Assembly (NCBI RefSeq): GCF_008831285.2
Contig: NC_045147.1
Location: forward strand, 8,834,334 to 8,898,333
Source: Nymphaea colorata
Taxonomy: Eukaryota; Streptophyta; Magnoliopsida; Nymphaeales; Nymphaeaceae
DNA length: 64,000 nucleotides
Direction of reading: 5' to 3'
Made by a program: the position numbers and the translations under genes. Under the pieces are notes generated by a model. The model saw only the letters and a list, made by a program, of their open reading frames with translations. It ran no database searches and had not been told where the DNA came from. This document shows, in pieces, positions 47,801 through 59,348 of the stretch. The first letter of the stretch is position 1, and every line of letters starts with the position of its first letter.

Positions 47801-48977
47801 GTTGACATCAAGAGGTGAATTGGCCACATTGGCTTTTTTAAAATTCTTTTACTTCAACGTGTAAAAAGTTGATTGGGTTCTCATTATTTTCTAAATAGAG
47901 ACATATGCTGGCTCAACCTATGTTGGAGGCTTGCCATGGTCACCTTGCCACCTATGTCACAGGGGTACGCCATATTGGCCCCGTACCTACATCGATGCAT
48001 GGGTACACTGGTGTGGGTACAGCATACCATTTGAGTATGGCCGTGCAACATTAGTTTCCTTTGGAAATGTAAAGAAAAGTTAAAAAGCTGACAGGGTTTC
48101 CTAGAAAGAAAAAAATAGATGCAGTTCCCTGTGTCTAAATCTGAAAGCAAACAAGAGAGAGAGAGACAGAGACAGAGGGTTTTCAGGCAGGCATATCCAC
48201 AAACATCATGATATTTTCGAAAATATCATGAAAATGAAGAAAATGGAAAAAATCATGATATTTTGAAAAAAAATAAAAAATCAATTTATCATGATTTTGT
48301 CCCGATTTTTTCACTATTTTTTTCATTTATTTCATTTTCTATTTCCATTTTTTGCAATTTTTGTTTTACTGTTTTATTGTTTTATTTCCTCTTGTTTTAG
48401 GTATTTAATGTGACCTCCTAGATGCAATAAACTGCTTATTACTTTGTCATTTTTATCATTTTAACTAGATAGTATTTTTATTAGTTTTTCATTTATTGTA
48501 TTTTTACCTAACTTTTTGATTTTTTTATTTAAAAAGTTCCGAGATTTTCCTGAAAATAAACTTTGCAGAAGAACACATGCAAAAACATCGTTGATAAAAG
48601 CCTGAGAACAATATTGTGGCTATGCAGGCAGGAGAGAGAAAAAAAAAAGAGAGATTGGTGGGAATGTGCAAGAGAGAGAGGGGAATGAGCACGAGAGAGA
48701 GAGAGAGAGAGTTCTTTATAATTTTTATCATTTTAACTACATGTTTTTTAAGTTTTCTTATTATTTTCTCATTTATTATATATTTACCTAACATTTTGAT
48801 CTTTTTTTATTTAAAAGAACTCTTCCAGATTTTCCTGAAAATAAACTTTGCCGAAAAATACATGAGAAGAACCTTGCCAATAAAAACCTGAGAATGGTAT
48901 TTGTGGCTATGCAGGCAAGAGAGAGAAAAATAAAGAGAGATTGGTGGGAACATGCAGGAGAGAGAGGGGAATGAACA

Positions 48978-49037
<60 letters not shown>

Positions 49038-50366
49038 TTCCCTTTTGGTTGTGGTTGTTGCCCCCTTTTAAAGTAGTTTTTCTTTTTTTTTTAAAAAAAA
49101 GAAAAGATTTAACTGTTGATTATCATCTATGTTATAAATAAATACTTATAATTTTTTAAAACTTGAAAAGAAATGCTAGCAAAACTTGACAAATTTTTAA
49201 AAACTCTAAAATATGATAATAAATTTGGCTTGATACCCTTCTGTACCCCCATCCTACATTTATAAAATTTCTGTGTCCACACTTGCACTGCCGTACCTGT
49301 GTCACACCCATATCTGTACCACAGCCATGCCAGTACCCATGTGACATAGCACCACTGGAAGGCATGACAATTTAATGTTTTGCAAGCTTTAGTTGCTAAG
49401 AATACATGGAGGCAGTTAATTGGTTTTAATGCTGGAATGGAAAGTTTATATGGTCGAGGGACTACAGACCTTTCTCTATGTCTATGTGATAATTGTCAAA
49501 ATGCACACCACAGTGAACTGACAAAGGCTACGAATTTTTTAAATAAAATACAGAATAAGCATTAGAAATTATTAATAAGCAATATTTAAAGATGTTTCTC
49601 TTAATCTGAAAAACTTTGTTTCCTTTCACACGAATCATGACTATGCAGATACTTGTGATATGGTTCTAGATCTCTCTTTCTCTCTCTCCCCTGTAATCTA
49701 AAGGTGCAGTTATTGTCAATCTTGTATTGTGTATCTAAGAAATTATCTTATGCACTGTTGGTAGATTGCTATTTTTGTTATCTTTGAAAATGTTTGTCAG
49801 ATACATATTTATGAAACTCCTGTATGACACATTTAACGAGCTTGAAATTAGGATATACTTCTATCTTTTGTCCATTTTTAATATCTCAAACAAGAGTACG
49901 TATTGAAAAATTATGTGATTATTATTGATCTTGTATTGCTTAACATATGTCTTGCACAACTCTTGGACATATGGTAGTATTCTCTAGAAATATGTATTGA
50001 AAAACCATCTTCCAATTAATGATCATGTGTTTCATTGATTGATGCCGCATAAACTATTAGGCATATGCTAAAACCTGATTTAATTGTTCGGGCTTGATGA
50101 TCTCCAGCTGTAATGTAGATCAGTTTAGGCTTTTAGCATTTTTTAAAAATCATTTAGGATTTCGTCTTTATTATTAGTCTTCCAATTACTGATTTTTTTT
50201 GTTTAAGTGATGGAGAAATTATTTCTCTTGTACATTTTTTTTTCTCATGTTCCCAATACTCTATGTAGCACGGGTACCACTCCGTACCATACCAGTATGA
50301 TACTGGTATGGGTACCGGTACGGACTTGGGTACGTCCTAGGGTACATCTGTTAGAATGTATGTATT

Positions 50367-50403
<37 letters not shown>

Positions 50404-53400
50404 ATGTGCATGTACATTACATATATTAGTGTGCTAATATATGTCTTACATATATAGATATGTAATTATGTATATATTTTAGGGTACCTAGGTCATACTT
50501 GTAATTTTCCTTTTTTTGTTATGTATTTTTCTATTTCTTTTTACACCTTTATTATTATTTAAGAGGGGAACTAGCTGTTGGGCCTCTCTCCAACGGCTAG
50601 AATTCTAGCCGTTGGAAATGGCCCAACAGCCATTTCCCCTCCTCCTCTCTTCTTCCCTTGTATTATAAATAAGGGACTGTTGTCCCCTTTTAGGTCATGG
50701 CTTGTTAAGCCACATCTTGTAGTATTTTGCCTTGTTTGGCTGAAGATCAATATATTTTCCTTATCCTCTTGTTAGAGGATTCTTGTGTATTGCCTTGTTG
50801 AGTTAGTGAGAGATTCAAGAGTGATATTCTTGAAGTATTTGCCTAACTTGGGCCTGATTTACATGGTATCAGAGTCTCGTCTTTGGCTCTTTGTCTTGCT
50901 GCCATTCAAGATTGAAGGTTCAGTTTTTATTCTTACGTTGGAGCTGTGAAGCACTCCAAGTGTTCGAGATATTGCTTGCTGCAGTTTTACACAAGAAGAA
51001 GAGTGTTTTTGCTGGCTTCTTTTTGGTGATTTCTTGAAGAAATTTAGCTCCCTTGGTGGTGAGCTCGTGGCTGTTGGAAGGGTGACTGGTTTCTATTATT
51101 GTTGAGTTTTTATCCTTGCCGTGGACTTCTTTTCACGTGGCTGCCATCTTCTTCATAACTTGTAAGTGGATCTACCTTGTTGATTATGCCCATGGATGAC
51201 AAAGTCTCTTCTCTTCCTTTTCCCAAACTCTCGTCAACAAATTACATACAATGGGCTAGAACTATGGAACACTTTATTCGTAGTAAAAGCCTTTGGGGAC
51301 TAGTTGATGGGACAAAACTTGAACCACAACTAGTCCTTACGAAAGTTGTTGATGGAAGGGCTATGGAATTGGATGCAACCGAAAAAGAGAAGGTAATGGC
51401 TGAATACAACAAGAAATGGGATGAATGGAGTGTTGGTCATCACAAAACATCACAAAATTATTACTTGGATCTTGACTTGTGTTGACAATGCTACTAGCGG
51501 GCAAATCTCTAAATTAGATTCTGCCCTAGAAGCTTGGGAATATCTAAAGAAAACTCATACCATGAGAGATGTTGCTTATATGCATCATGTTCAACTCAAA
51601 ATTCACAATCTTCAACAAGGAGATAGATCCATTAAAGATTATGTGGCTGAAATGAATCAATTGTATGATGAATTGAGTATTTTTGAACCACATTGGACAC
51701 AAGATCTTATTCTTAGAGAAAAGCAAATACAACGTGAGAAGTTTTATAAGTTTATCATAGGTCTTAGACCGGAATTTGATGGTGTCAAAACCGCTTTACT
51801 TCATCGTTCTAAAACACCATCTATGAATGAGGCTATTGCGGAGCTTCAAATGGAGGAAAATCGTCTTTGTCTTGATAAAGAGAAAATCAACAATGTGCTT
51901 GCCACATCTAGGCCGGGGGCCCGTTTGAGACCTTATAGACCTCCTCACTTCAATCGTACAAATGAAGGAGCAAGAAGAAAAGTTATTTGCTATCATTGTC
52001 AAGAAGAAGGACATACCAAGTCAAGATGTCCAAAACTTAGAACTTTTGACAAAAGAAGCAATGTTGCGGCTCCAATCCAAGAAGAAAGAAAAGAAGCAAG
52101 CTCATTCCAACTTGATCAACTCATAAGTGCTCTTCAACCGTTTCTAAAGGGAGGAGGCACACCTTCCACTTTGGGAGCTACCGGGGCATCTACTTCTTCA
52201 AGTAAGTATTCTTGGATTATTGATTCGGGTGCATCTTTTCATATGACGCCTTGTGGATCCCTTCTCACCGAATGCACTAAAAATGATTCTTATTCCTTTG
52301 TGAAAACGGCGGATGGTACTTCTCTTGAAATTGATTTTATTGGAAATCTTGACCTAGATTTTGGATCCAAAACTTTAAAAGTACCTCAGGTCCTCAAGTA
52401 AGACACATTCCTAAATTAAGCTTAAATTTATTGTCCGTTTCTCAAATAGCCGACCTTGGTTTTGATATAATCTTCTCACAATTCAAATGTCTGATACATG
52501 ACCAAGTATCCAAGAAGACGATTGGGGAAGGTTTTAGAACAAAAGATCTCTACTACATAGACTTTTTGGATCTTTCAAGACCATCTTGCAATATCTCCAA
52601 AGAATGTGACATTCAAACTTGGCATCAAAGACTTGGACATTTCAATATAGAAAAAATGTCTCATCTTCCCTTCATGGAGAATTTTTGTCAAAAGAACTTT
52701 TGTTGTAATGATTGTATCAAGGCTAAAATGAAAGCCTTACCTTTTGATAATAGAAACTTTATTGCCAAAAAATCTTTTGATTTAGTGCATTCGGATGTGT
52801 GGGGACCCGCTCTTATTATGTCGAAAGGAGGATTAGTGTACTATGTGATTTTTATTATGTCGAAAGGAGGATTAGTGTACTATGTGATTTTTATTGATGA
52901 TTATTCTAGACATACTTGGGTTTACTTTCTCAAACACAAATCGGAGGTTTTCATAAACTTTAAAAATTTCTACAACATGATCTATACCCAATTTGGCTCA
53001 AATATCAAAGTCTTTAGAAGTGATTCGGGAGGAGAATTTATGTCAAATGAATTTCAACAATTTCTAAAAGAAAAAGACATTGTTCATCAAAGATCTTGTC
53101 CTAACACTCCACAACAAAATGGAGTGGCCGAGCGTAAACATAGGCACATTATTGAAACTACTAGAGCCCTTCTTTTATCTAAAAATGTTCCCAAAAACTT
53201 TTGGTCTGAGGCTGTTTTGACTTCAACCTATTTAATTAATAGAATGCCTACCAAACTTTTGAAACATGTTTCTCCTTTTGAGAAACTTCACCATGTTAAA
53301 CCTAATTACAATAGACTTAAAGTCTTTGGATGCAAATGTTTTGTGTTAAGTGACAAAGATGATAAGCTTTCTTCCAAAGCCATTTCTTGTGTTTTTATTG

Positions 53401-56400
53401 GGTATTCCGAAACTCAAAAGGGTTATAGATGTTATGATATTGAAAAAGATAAAGTTTATGTTTCAAGAAATGTGATCTTTCTAGAAAATGAAGATGGTTT
53501 CAAAGATGAACCCAAGAAACTAGAAGATTATACTTTTCTTTGGACTAATGATATTGATGATGATGATGATATTGATGATGATGAAACCGATAAAGTTGTA
53601 GAAGTGTCAATTGAAGAAGTCAACAATAACAATTCTACTCATTTGATTCCTCCAAAAGAGATCTTAGTTTATAGAAGAAGAGATACCCAAAATCAAGAAA
53701 CTAATCAATCTCTCCCTAGGAGATCCCAAAGGCACACTAGACCTCCTCAAAGATTTATCTCTTATGAGTCTTTTTCCCCAAAATTTTGAGCTTGTCTTAT
53801 GACACATCATTCTTTTTATGAGCCATCTTCTTACCTTGAAGCTAAGGAAGATCCCAATTGGATTGAAGCCATGAATCTTGAACTTAAAGCTCTTGAAAGC
53901 AACAAGGCTTGGGATATTGTGCCTCTACCAACAGGGAAAAAGACTATTGGTTGTAGATGGATTTACAAAATCAAAACTAGAAGTGATGGAACCTTAGAAA
54001 GATACAAGGCCAAACTTGTTGCCAAGAGATATGCTCAAGAATATGAGATTGATTATGAAGAAACCTTTGCTCTTGTTGTTCGCATGACTTCTGTTAGAAC
54101 TCTTATTGCCATTGCTTCTGTTAAACATTGGACTATTTTTCAAATGGATGTTAAAAATGCTTTCTTAAATGGTCAACTGCAGGAAGAAGTTTTCATGAGT
54201 GCTCCCCCTGGTTTTGATGTACCTCAAAACAAAGTTTTATGTCTTAAGAAAGCCCTTTATGGTTTAAAACAAGCTCCCAAGGCCTGGTTTGATAAGTTTA
54301 GTAGTGTCATGTTTAATCAAGGTTTTCAATTTTGTTACTCTGACACTGTCATGTTTGTAAAAACTACCTCCGTAGGTGTAATTGTTTTATTATTGTATGT
54401 TGATGATATGGTTATTACTGGGAGTGATGATAAAAGGATTATAGAGGTTAAACATTTTCTTAACAAATGTTTTCAGATGACTGATTTGGGAAGACTAACT
54501 TATTTTCTTGGAATTGAAGTTGCTTATAGCAAATAGGGTTATCTTCTTTCTCAAATGAAGTTTGCCAGTGAATTAGTTGCAGATGACAAAGTTGTTGATA
54601 CTCCAGAGGCACTGGGAGTAAAAATGAAAATTGATGATGGAGAGATATTGGAGAATCCCACTCCTTTTCGGCAAATAGTTGGCGCTCTCTCTTATCTCTC
54701 TATCACCATACCTGACATTGCTCATGCCGTGCATGTGATAAGCCAATTTCAACAAAGACCCACCTCAGTGCACATGGGAGCGGCAATGCGGATTGTCCGT
54801 TATGTGAAAAACACTATCAACAAAGGACTATTTCTGTCTTCCTCTTCTATATTAGAATTAGTTGCTTATACAGATGCTGATTGGGGTGGAGATCCCAACA
54901 ATAGGCACTCCACCACTGGTTTTTGTGTGTTTTTAGGTGATTCCTTGATCTTCTGGCGATGCAAGAAACAAAATAAGGTGTCACTATCATCAACAGAAGC
55001 TGAGTATCGTGCGATGGCAACTACAACAATGGAGATAGTGTGACTTAAAAGCTTATTGAAGGACATGGGAATTCATATCATGAATCCTGTCAAGCTTTGT
55101 TGCGACAACAAAAGTGCAATCTATATTGCTAGCAATCACACATTTCATGAAAGAACAAAGCATATAGAGATGGATTGTCATTATGTTCGTGAAGAGTTCC
55201 TTCAAAAAAACATAGATCTCTCCTATGTTCCCTCTGAATATCAACTAGGAGATTTCTTTACCAAGGCTCTTGCTGCTGCCAGGTTTCAATTTCTCCTTGG
55301 CAAACTTTCGGTTATCACACCGTAAGTTTGAGGGGGGATGTTAGAATGTATGTATTCCTATATATATATATATATATATATCTATGTGCATGTACATTAC
55401 ATATATTAGTGTGCTAATATATGTCTTACATATATAGATATGTGTATATTTTAGGGTACCTAGGTCATACTTGTAATTTTCCTTTTTCTTTTATGTATTT
55501 TTCTATTTCTTTTTACACCTTTATTATTATTTAAGAGGGAAACTAGCTTATGGCCCTCTCTCCAACGGCTAGAATTCTAGCCGTTGGAAATGGCCCAACA
55601 GCCATTTCCCCTCCTCCTCTCTTCTTCCCTTGTATTATAAATAAGGGACTGTTGTCCCCTTTTAGGTCATGGCTTGTTAAGCCACATCTTGTAGTATTTT
55701 GCCTTGTTTGGCTGAAGATCAATATATTTTCCTTATCCTCTTGTTAGAGGATTCTTGTGTATTGCCTTGTTGAGTTAGTGAGAGATTCAAGAGTGATATT
55801 CTTGAAGTATTTGCCTAACTTGGGCCTGATTTACAACATCATTGAGGGTACTAGGTCTGGTCAACGTACCCGAGTATGTATCCGTCAATTTTTGGACTCG
55901 GTCAAAGTTAACCGAGTCCAAAATTGTCCATAGGTTAGGGTTTATGTTTTCAACTTTTTTTATTATTTATTTATTTATTTATTTTTAACTTAAAGAAAAC
56001 GCAGCATCTGCGTTTTTCCCACAGCGATCAGTGGTGCCCACTGCTCAGGTGAACAGTAAGGGCAACTCCGGCAACCTCCGTCCATCATTTTCCGGCACGT
56101 GAACGAGTTTTCCAGTGAATGGCAACTTCTCGGGTGAAGGGCGATGCCTTTGCTGTGGTATTCAGACGTCATCTGCTTTTCCATCGCCTGATTTGGCCAT
56201 TTTTTTCTCTATCCAACGTTTAAGCTTCTTCCACCTCCGACAACATTTCCCATCGACCGGCAGCAAGTATTTTCATCCTTCGTCGACTTCTTTATTTCTG
56301 CCACTTTCCCTTCTATTTGAACTGCTTTGTTTGCGGTTCACACAGTGAAGATAAGCCATTTTCCGTTTTCGCCTGATTTGTGTGTTTTTTTGGTCTGCTG

Positions 56401-58589
56401 GAGATAACCTGATTTGTGCGTTTTTCAGTCAACATCGTTGGAGGTGCATCACATAAGTGCATGCTGTGTACTTATGTGTAGTATCTATAAATTTATTTTG
56501 GATCATGATTTGTGAATATGTTATTCTCTGTGTTTGAATTCTAATTTTTTGATATATATATATATGGCTGTAACCTTGCACCCTAAGTTTTTTGAAAATG
56601 GTCTGTACCCGTACCCACACTCATACCTGTGCCGGCACCTGTACCCGTTACTCTTTTTCATTTTGTGTATGTGATTAAAAAAATACTCATTCATCCACCA
56701 AAATCTGTGTAAGATCATGCAAAATAAAGGTTAGTCAAGTCGGATGTCAAGCAACTGCCGACATTGCCTACATTTGATGCTGATGTGTGGTAACATCTTC
56801 CTGTGTGTGGTAACATCTTCCTGTTTCCCATAAGCTACTATAAAGATTTCAACTCTTTCACTTTTTGCCTTCTTATTGGCTAGGTTGTTCAACTAAAGCA
56901 ACGGTTCTTTGGTTAGTTTTCTAGCAAATGAGAATGTCAAACGACCCTGTGGCACTCTCTTTATCTTTTTGTTAGATACATTTGCAGTGATATTCTTACC
57001 CTTTATTTCATCTTTGATGTGTAAAATGTATTACCTGTGATGTAGTTTCTATTATGTTTCAGGACTTTGACTAACAAAGTCTTCTTGTGCAGAGTTTGTA
57101 CAGATTGCCATTTGCCGGGTACGCTGTGCATGTGGACTGATTGTGCTACTTGCTTTGAAAGCTGTGCAAGTACAGCTGGTGAATGTGGAACATGCTTAGG
57201 AGGAGCTGGTGAAGCTGGTCTTCCCATAGTGATTATTGTGGGAATAATTATTTTAGGACTATTCACAGTGATTGGCATATTCTACAGTGTTCTTGTTGCG
57301 ACAATGGTTGGCCAGAGGATCTGGCAGCGTCACTATCATATACTAGCCAAAAGAATGCTAACAAAAGTGAGTTATGGTTATCAAAGCTCCTGTGTGTCTC
57401 TTGATTTGTTGTTTGATTGCATTCATAGGCGAAATATGGGCAGTGAGTCCTCATTTCAGTCAACTCCTTCCAGTGCCCCTCCTGCCAGTTGTTAGTTTCA
57501 TTGCACCATGACTGCTAAGGCCAACATTTGGGACCTTGATATCCCTATTCAGGACTTCTGACAATGGAAAATCTCTTACTTCAAAAGGCTGAAATTTGTA
57601 AAACTCTTTTGTTGTTGCAAATCTGAGCAAATCATATGGTGCCTTAAGATGTGCTTACATGTCTGAAAAAGTTATCTGTGGCTGACTTATTATTTCTTTT
57701 TTTGTGTTCGCGTTTAAAGGGGAAAGTTGCCTTCTGCCATATTATGTGCTAGAGAGAGAGAGAGAGAGAGAGATCCTGAAAAATTGGATCCCTTGGGGTC
57801 CAACATTTTGTCTGACGTTTAAGATAGAGAGAGGGACTAATTTGTGGTAAAAAATGGAGTTAACACATCCTCAAGTGAAAGAGATCTTTGTAATCAAACA
57901 CACCCTACTATGGTGCATTATGCTCTTGCTTGCATAGACCTAGGCATCAAATATTCAGTCTGTGGGTTTCAATGTTTTTGCTTTTAAATGTTGTAGGTTT
58001 AATTATCTTCAATGCTATGACACAGTGAGAATTAACACCCCCCAATTGAAGAGTATGAGGGTTATGAAAGTAGTGATGTTTGTCTCAACATTAATTAAGA
58101 CCTGAAAATAATGATAGGTCCTCATAGCCATAATAAAGGTTAGTCATCCTTTTCGAAGGTCAAATATATGTAACACAAATGTACCACTGTTAGGATTGCA
58201 AGTATGTCAGATATGGATCCACGAAGAAACTGTGGAGAATTCTACATTTGGAAAGTAATTTTTTTTTTGCAGATTCTTAAGTATCTTCATGATGTCCCTG
58301 TGATTGCGCAAACACCTTCTTGCCATTCTGTTTTACTTCAGTGATATTATCAGTGTCATGTAAAAGATCAGATGGTTTCCTGATCTTTATGCTTTCTAAG
58401 TGAGCCTGCTACAGCGCTTATTGTTTTGCATGCCGGGAAGTTCTGATATATATATATTTTTTTACTTTAAATGCACTACAGGAATATGTAGTGGAAGACG
58501 TAGACAGTGAACAGACAGGATCTGATTGGTGTCCCCCAACACTTCCTCCTGAACATGTTCAACAGTTGAAGTCACTTGGATTGCTGTAA
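41859..58589 (+). CDS. Membrane-anchored RING-CH (RINGv/MARCH-type) E3 ubiquitin ligase, 7 exons, 331 aa
   Basis: Exons: 41859-42006, 43283-43368, 43972-44118, 45722-45830, 47580-47703, 57093-57366, 58482-58589. All introns are GT-AG and phases join into 331 codons ending TAA. The start MADDLPSSAPLIVPPG is the first ATG after a GC-rich leader. The C4HC3 RING-CH domain uses C42, C45, C57, C59, H67, C70, C86 and C89, with W74; this fold recruits ubiquitin-loaded E2. Probable membrane helices are about 118-138, 165-181 and 248-271, with a Cys-rich stretch at about 195-240 (CRELCLCCCHPG) between the last two. The C-terminus reads EYVVEDVDSEQTGSDW then LKSLGLL. Substrates are unknown. Nothing is broken, so it is likely functional despite the 9.4-kb intron 5. 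Confidence 0.9.
42007..43282 (+). other. Intron 1 of the RING-CH gene
   Basis: Donor GTAAGG, acceptor TTTCAG. AT-rich with no recognised element. Confidence 0.8.
44512..45424. mobile_element. hAT-type non-autonomous element with TATCGTACGATA subterminal repeats (intron 3)
   Basis: The left end is CAATGTTGTAAAAAGCGTAT and the right end, reverse complemented, CAGTGTTGTACGTATCGTAC. It is flanked by near-identical 8-bp sequences TTGTGGAC (44504-44511) and CTGTGGAC (45425-45432), the hAT duplication length. Both ends carry many GTATCG/CGATAC units, several forming perfect GTATCGTACGATAC palindromes. The 913-bp interior has no transposase. Confidence 0.75.
45831..47579 (+). other. Intron 4 of the RING-CH gene, with a small GC-motif element
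   Basis: Canonical splice ends. About 46859-47025 holds a short sequence with GGGCTGCGCTGGGTC, GGCCCGATGCCC and GGTCTGGCCCCGG motifs like the ends of the 37.8-39.6 kb element. The rest is featureless. Confidence 0.5.
47945..49356. mobile_element. TIR element with GTACC-rich ends and internal tandem duplication (intron 5)
   Basis: TATGTCACAGGGGTAC (47953-47968) and the reverse complement TATGTCACATGGGTAC (49333-49348) form inverted ends. The first 115 and last 120 bp are rich in GGTAC/GTACC. The interior holds a duplicated block of about 276 bp (48450-48725 and 48726-49000) and (GA)n/(TG)n tracts. It is likely a hAT-related non-autonomous element; the target duplication is unclear. Confidence 0.55.
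50349..50863 (+). repeat. 5' LTR of the plus-strand copia
   Basis: It carries a (TA)n tract (about 50370-50401), a perfect 26-bp palindrome (50590-50615) nested in CTGTTGGGCC/GGCCCAACAG arms, and a TATA box (TATAAATA) at about 50664. Confidence 0.92.
50589..50616 (+). promoter_or_regulatory. Inverted pair of MSA-like (MYB3R) motifs in the copia LTR promoter
   Basis: TCCAACGGCTA at 50589-50599 (plus) and 50606-50616 (minus) both fit the mitosis-specific activator consensus YCYAACGGYYA. They lie about 50 bp upstream of the TATA box. Equivalent pairs occur in the two other copia LTR families in the window. Confidence 0.5.
51192..51485 (+). pseudogene. Gag N-terminus of the plus-strand copia (frameshifted)
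   Basis: Start ATG at 51192 (MDDKVSSLPFPKLSSTNYIQ). It is homologous to the minus-strand copia gag through WARTMEHFIRSKSLWGLVDG and WDEWSVGHHK. A 10-bp tandem duplication (CATCACAAAA twice, about 51438-51457) then shifts the frame. Confidence 0.85.
51455..52401 (+). pseudogene. Gag C-terminus and protease of the plus-strand copia
   Basis: The frame continues gag (IITWILTCVDNATSG, TMRDVAYMHHVQLKI), with zinc knuckle CYHCQEEGHTKSRC and an intact protease motif SWIIDSGASFHMTP. It ends at 52401 where a CCTCAGGT/CCTCAAGT duplication introduces a frameshift. Confidence 0.85.
52402..53789 (+). pseudogene. Pre-integrase and integrase of the plus-strand copia
   Basis: It reads LNLLSVSQIADLGFDIIF, IQTWHQRLGHFNIEKMS, CCNDCIKAKMKAL, HSDVWGPALIMSKGG, FRSDSGGEFMSNEF and QQNGVAERKHRHI. 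A 39-bp tandem duplication repeats IMSKGGLVYYVIF just before the second catalytic region. It stops at TGA 53787-53789, where the sister element has Arg. Confidence 0.87.
53790..54536 (+). pseudogene. Reverse transcriptase of the plus-strand copia
   Basis: RT motifs are present: KTIGCRWIYKIKTRSDGT, DVKNAFLNGQLQEEVF, LYGLKQAPKAWFDKF and the catalytic LLYVDDMVITG. It ends at TAG 54534-54536 before GYLLSQMKFA. Confidence 0.87.
54537..55325 (+). pseudogene. RT end and RNase H of the plus-strand copia
   Basis: It reads KVVDTPEALGVKMKIDDGE, YTDADWGGDPNNRHSTTGF and SSTEAEYRAMATTTMEIV, then a TGA (55041-55043, usual Trp), continuing LKSLLKDMG to KHIEMDCHYVREEF and GKLSVITP-stop at 55325. A five-codon gap after MKFA is seen relative to the sister copia. 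Confidence 0.87.
55339..55835 (+). repeat. 3' LTR of the plus-strand copia
   Basis: 497 bp. The MSA-like palindrome is intact at 55562-55587. The (TA)n tract is shorter than in the 5' LTR. Confidence 0.92.
57367..58481 (+). other. Intron 6 of the RING-CH gene
   Basis: Donor GTGAGT, acceptor CTACAG. An (AG)n tract lies at about 57752-57773. Reading through the donor would add about 43 residues and stop at 57495. Confidence 0.75.
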
Positions 58590-59348
58590 TTCCTACTATG
58601 ATCAGTTTGAGGCTTTCTTCGTCGAGGAAATCAAGTCTTACCCTGGTGTAGTTCTGTAGATCGACCATGAGGTGCACTAATATTTTATGCATGATATATC
58701 TGTGACTGTATCACTAATGGTATCTGTCGCATTGGTACCATTTATAGCTGATGAAACAGCTTAAAATGATACTATCAAGGTGTCAATCAATCATGTAAAA
58801 AATGTCACATCTAGTGGCTCCCGTCTGATAAGCGTGCGTTTGATATTTAATGGGCTTGTCTTTTGTAAATGTGCCACATATGAATCACAAACAGTTAACT
58901 TGTGTAATTCACTTGCATGTGGGTTTGCCGTCATCCATCCTTTGGTCATCTGTGTGCAGGACTAAGTTATCTGTAGTAAATTAAGGGGGAACGAAGGCAG
59001 GATAGGGCATTGAACATGTAAATAAGCTGAATGTGGTGCGTGATTATGGTATTCGAATTCGCAGAAATAACTGCCACGTTTTTCCCAACATATGTTGTGG
59101 AGGGACCTTTTGTGGCCTTCGTGTTCAGATGGAACATGAATATGTGCATCGGTAAAGCATGAATTCAGATTTATGGAATTACAGCCTCACAGGTGCTGTG
59201 GAAGCGTCTTCTGGTTTTAAGTAGTTTTGCTTCTTTAAGAATCAATGATGTATCATCATGAAGCATGCATGACATAGATATTGTATTGTCAGTGACTGTT
59301 ATTTAGAACTCTGTTTATTATGGGACTTTAAGGACAATGTGACTAAGG
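58590..59348 (+). other. 3' UTR and downstream region of the RING-CH gene
   Basis: No convincing polyadenylation signal was fixed and no coding potential was recognised. Confidence 0.4.

Larger units (their letters stand above)
50349..55835 (+). mobile_element. Ty1/copia retrotransposon (plus strand) in intron 5, ACATC target duplication
   Basis: LTRs are 50349-50863 (515 bp) and 55339-55835 (497 bp), beginning TGTTAGAATGTATG and ending CTGATTTACA. The duplication ACATC lies at 50344-50348 and 55836-55840. The PBS TGGTATCAGAG starts at 50864 and the polypurine tract TTTGAGGGGGGA ends at 55338. The LTRs differ mainly in (TA)n length and a few substitutions, so the insertion is young. Coding is interrupted by two frameshifts (51.45 and 52.39 kb) and three stops (53787, 54534, 55041), so it is non-autonomous. 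Same orientation as the host gene. Confidence 0.93.
50266..56655. mobile_element. Second GTACC-rich TIR-like element, split by the copia insertion
   Basis: The left part (50266-50348) reads GTAGCACGGGTACCACTCCG, with a TACCAGTATGATACTGGTA palindrome. The right part, after the copia, ends near 56655 with GTACCCGTACCC and CACCTGTACCCGTTAC. Removing the copia leaves about 900 bp with inverted GGGTACC-rich ends related to 47945-49356. Boundaries are approximate. Confidence 0.4.
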
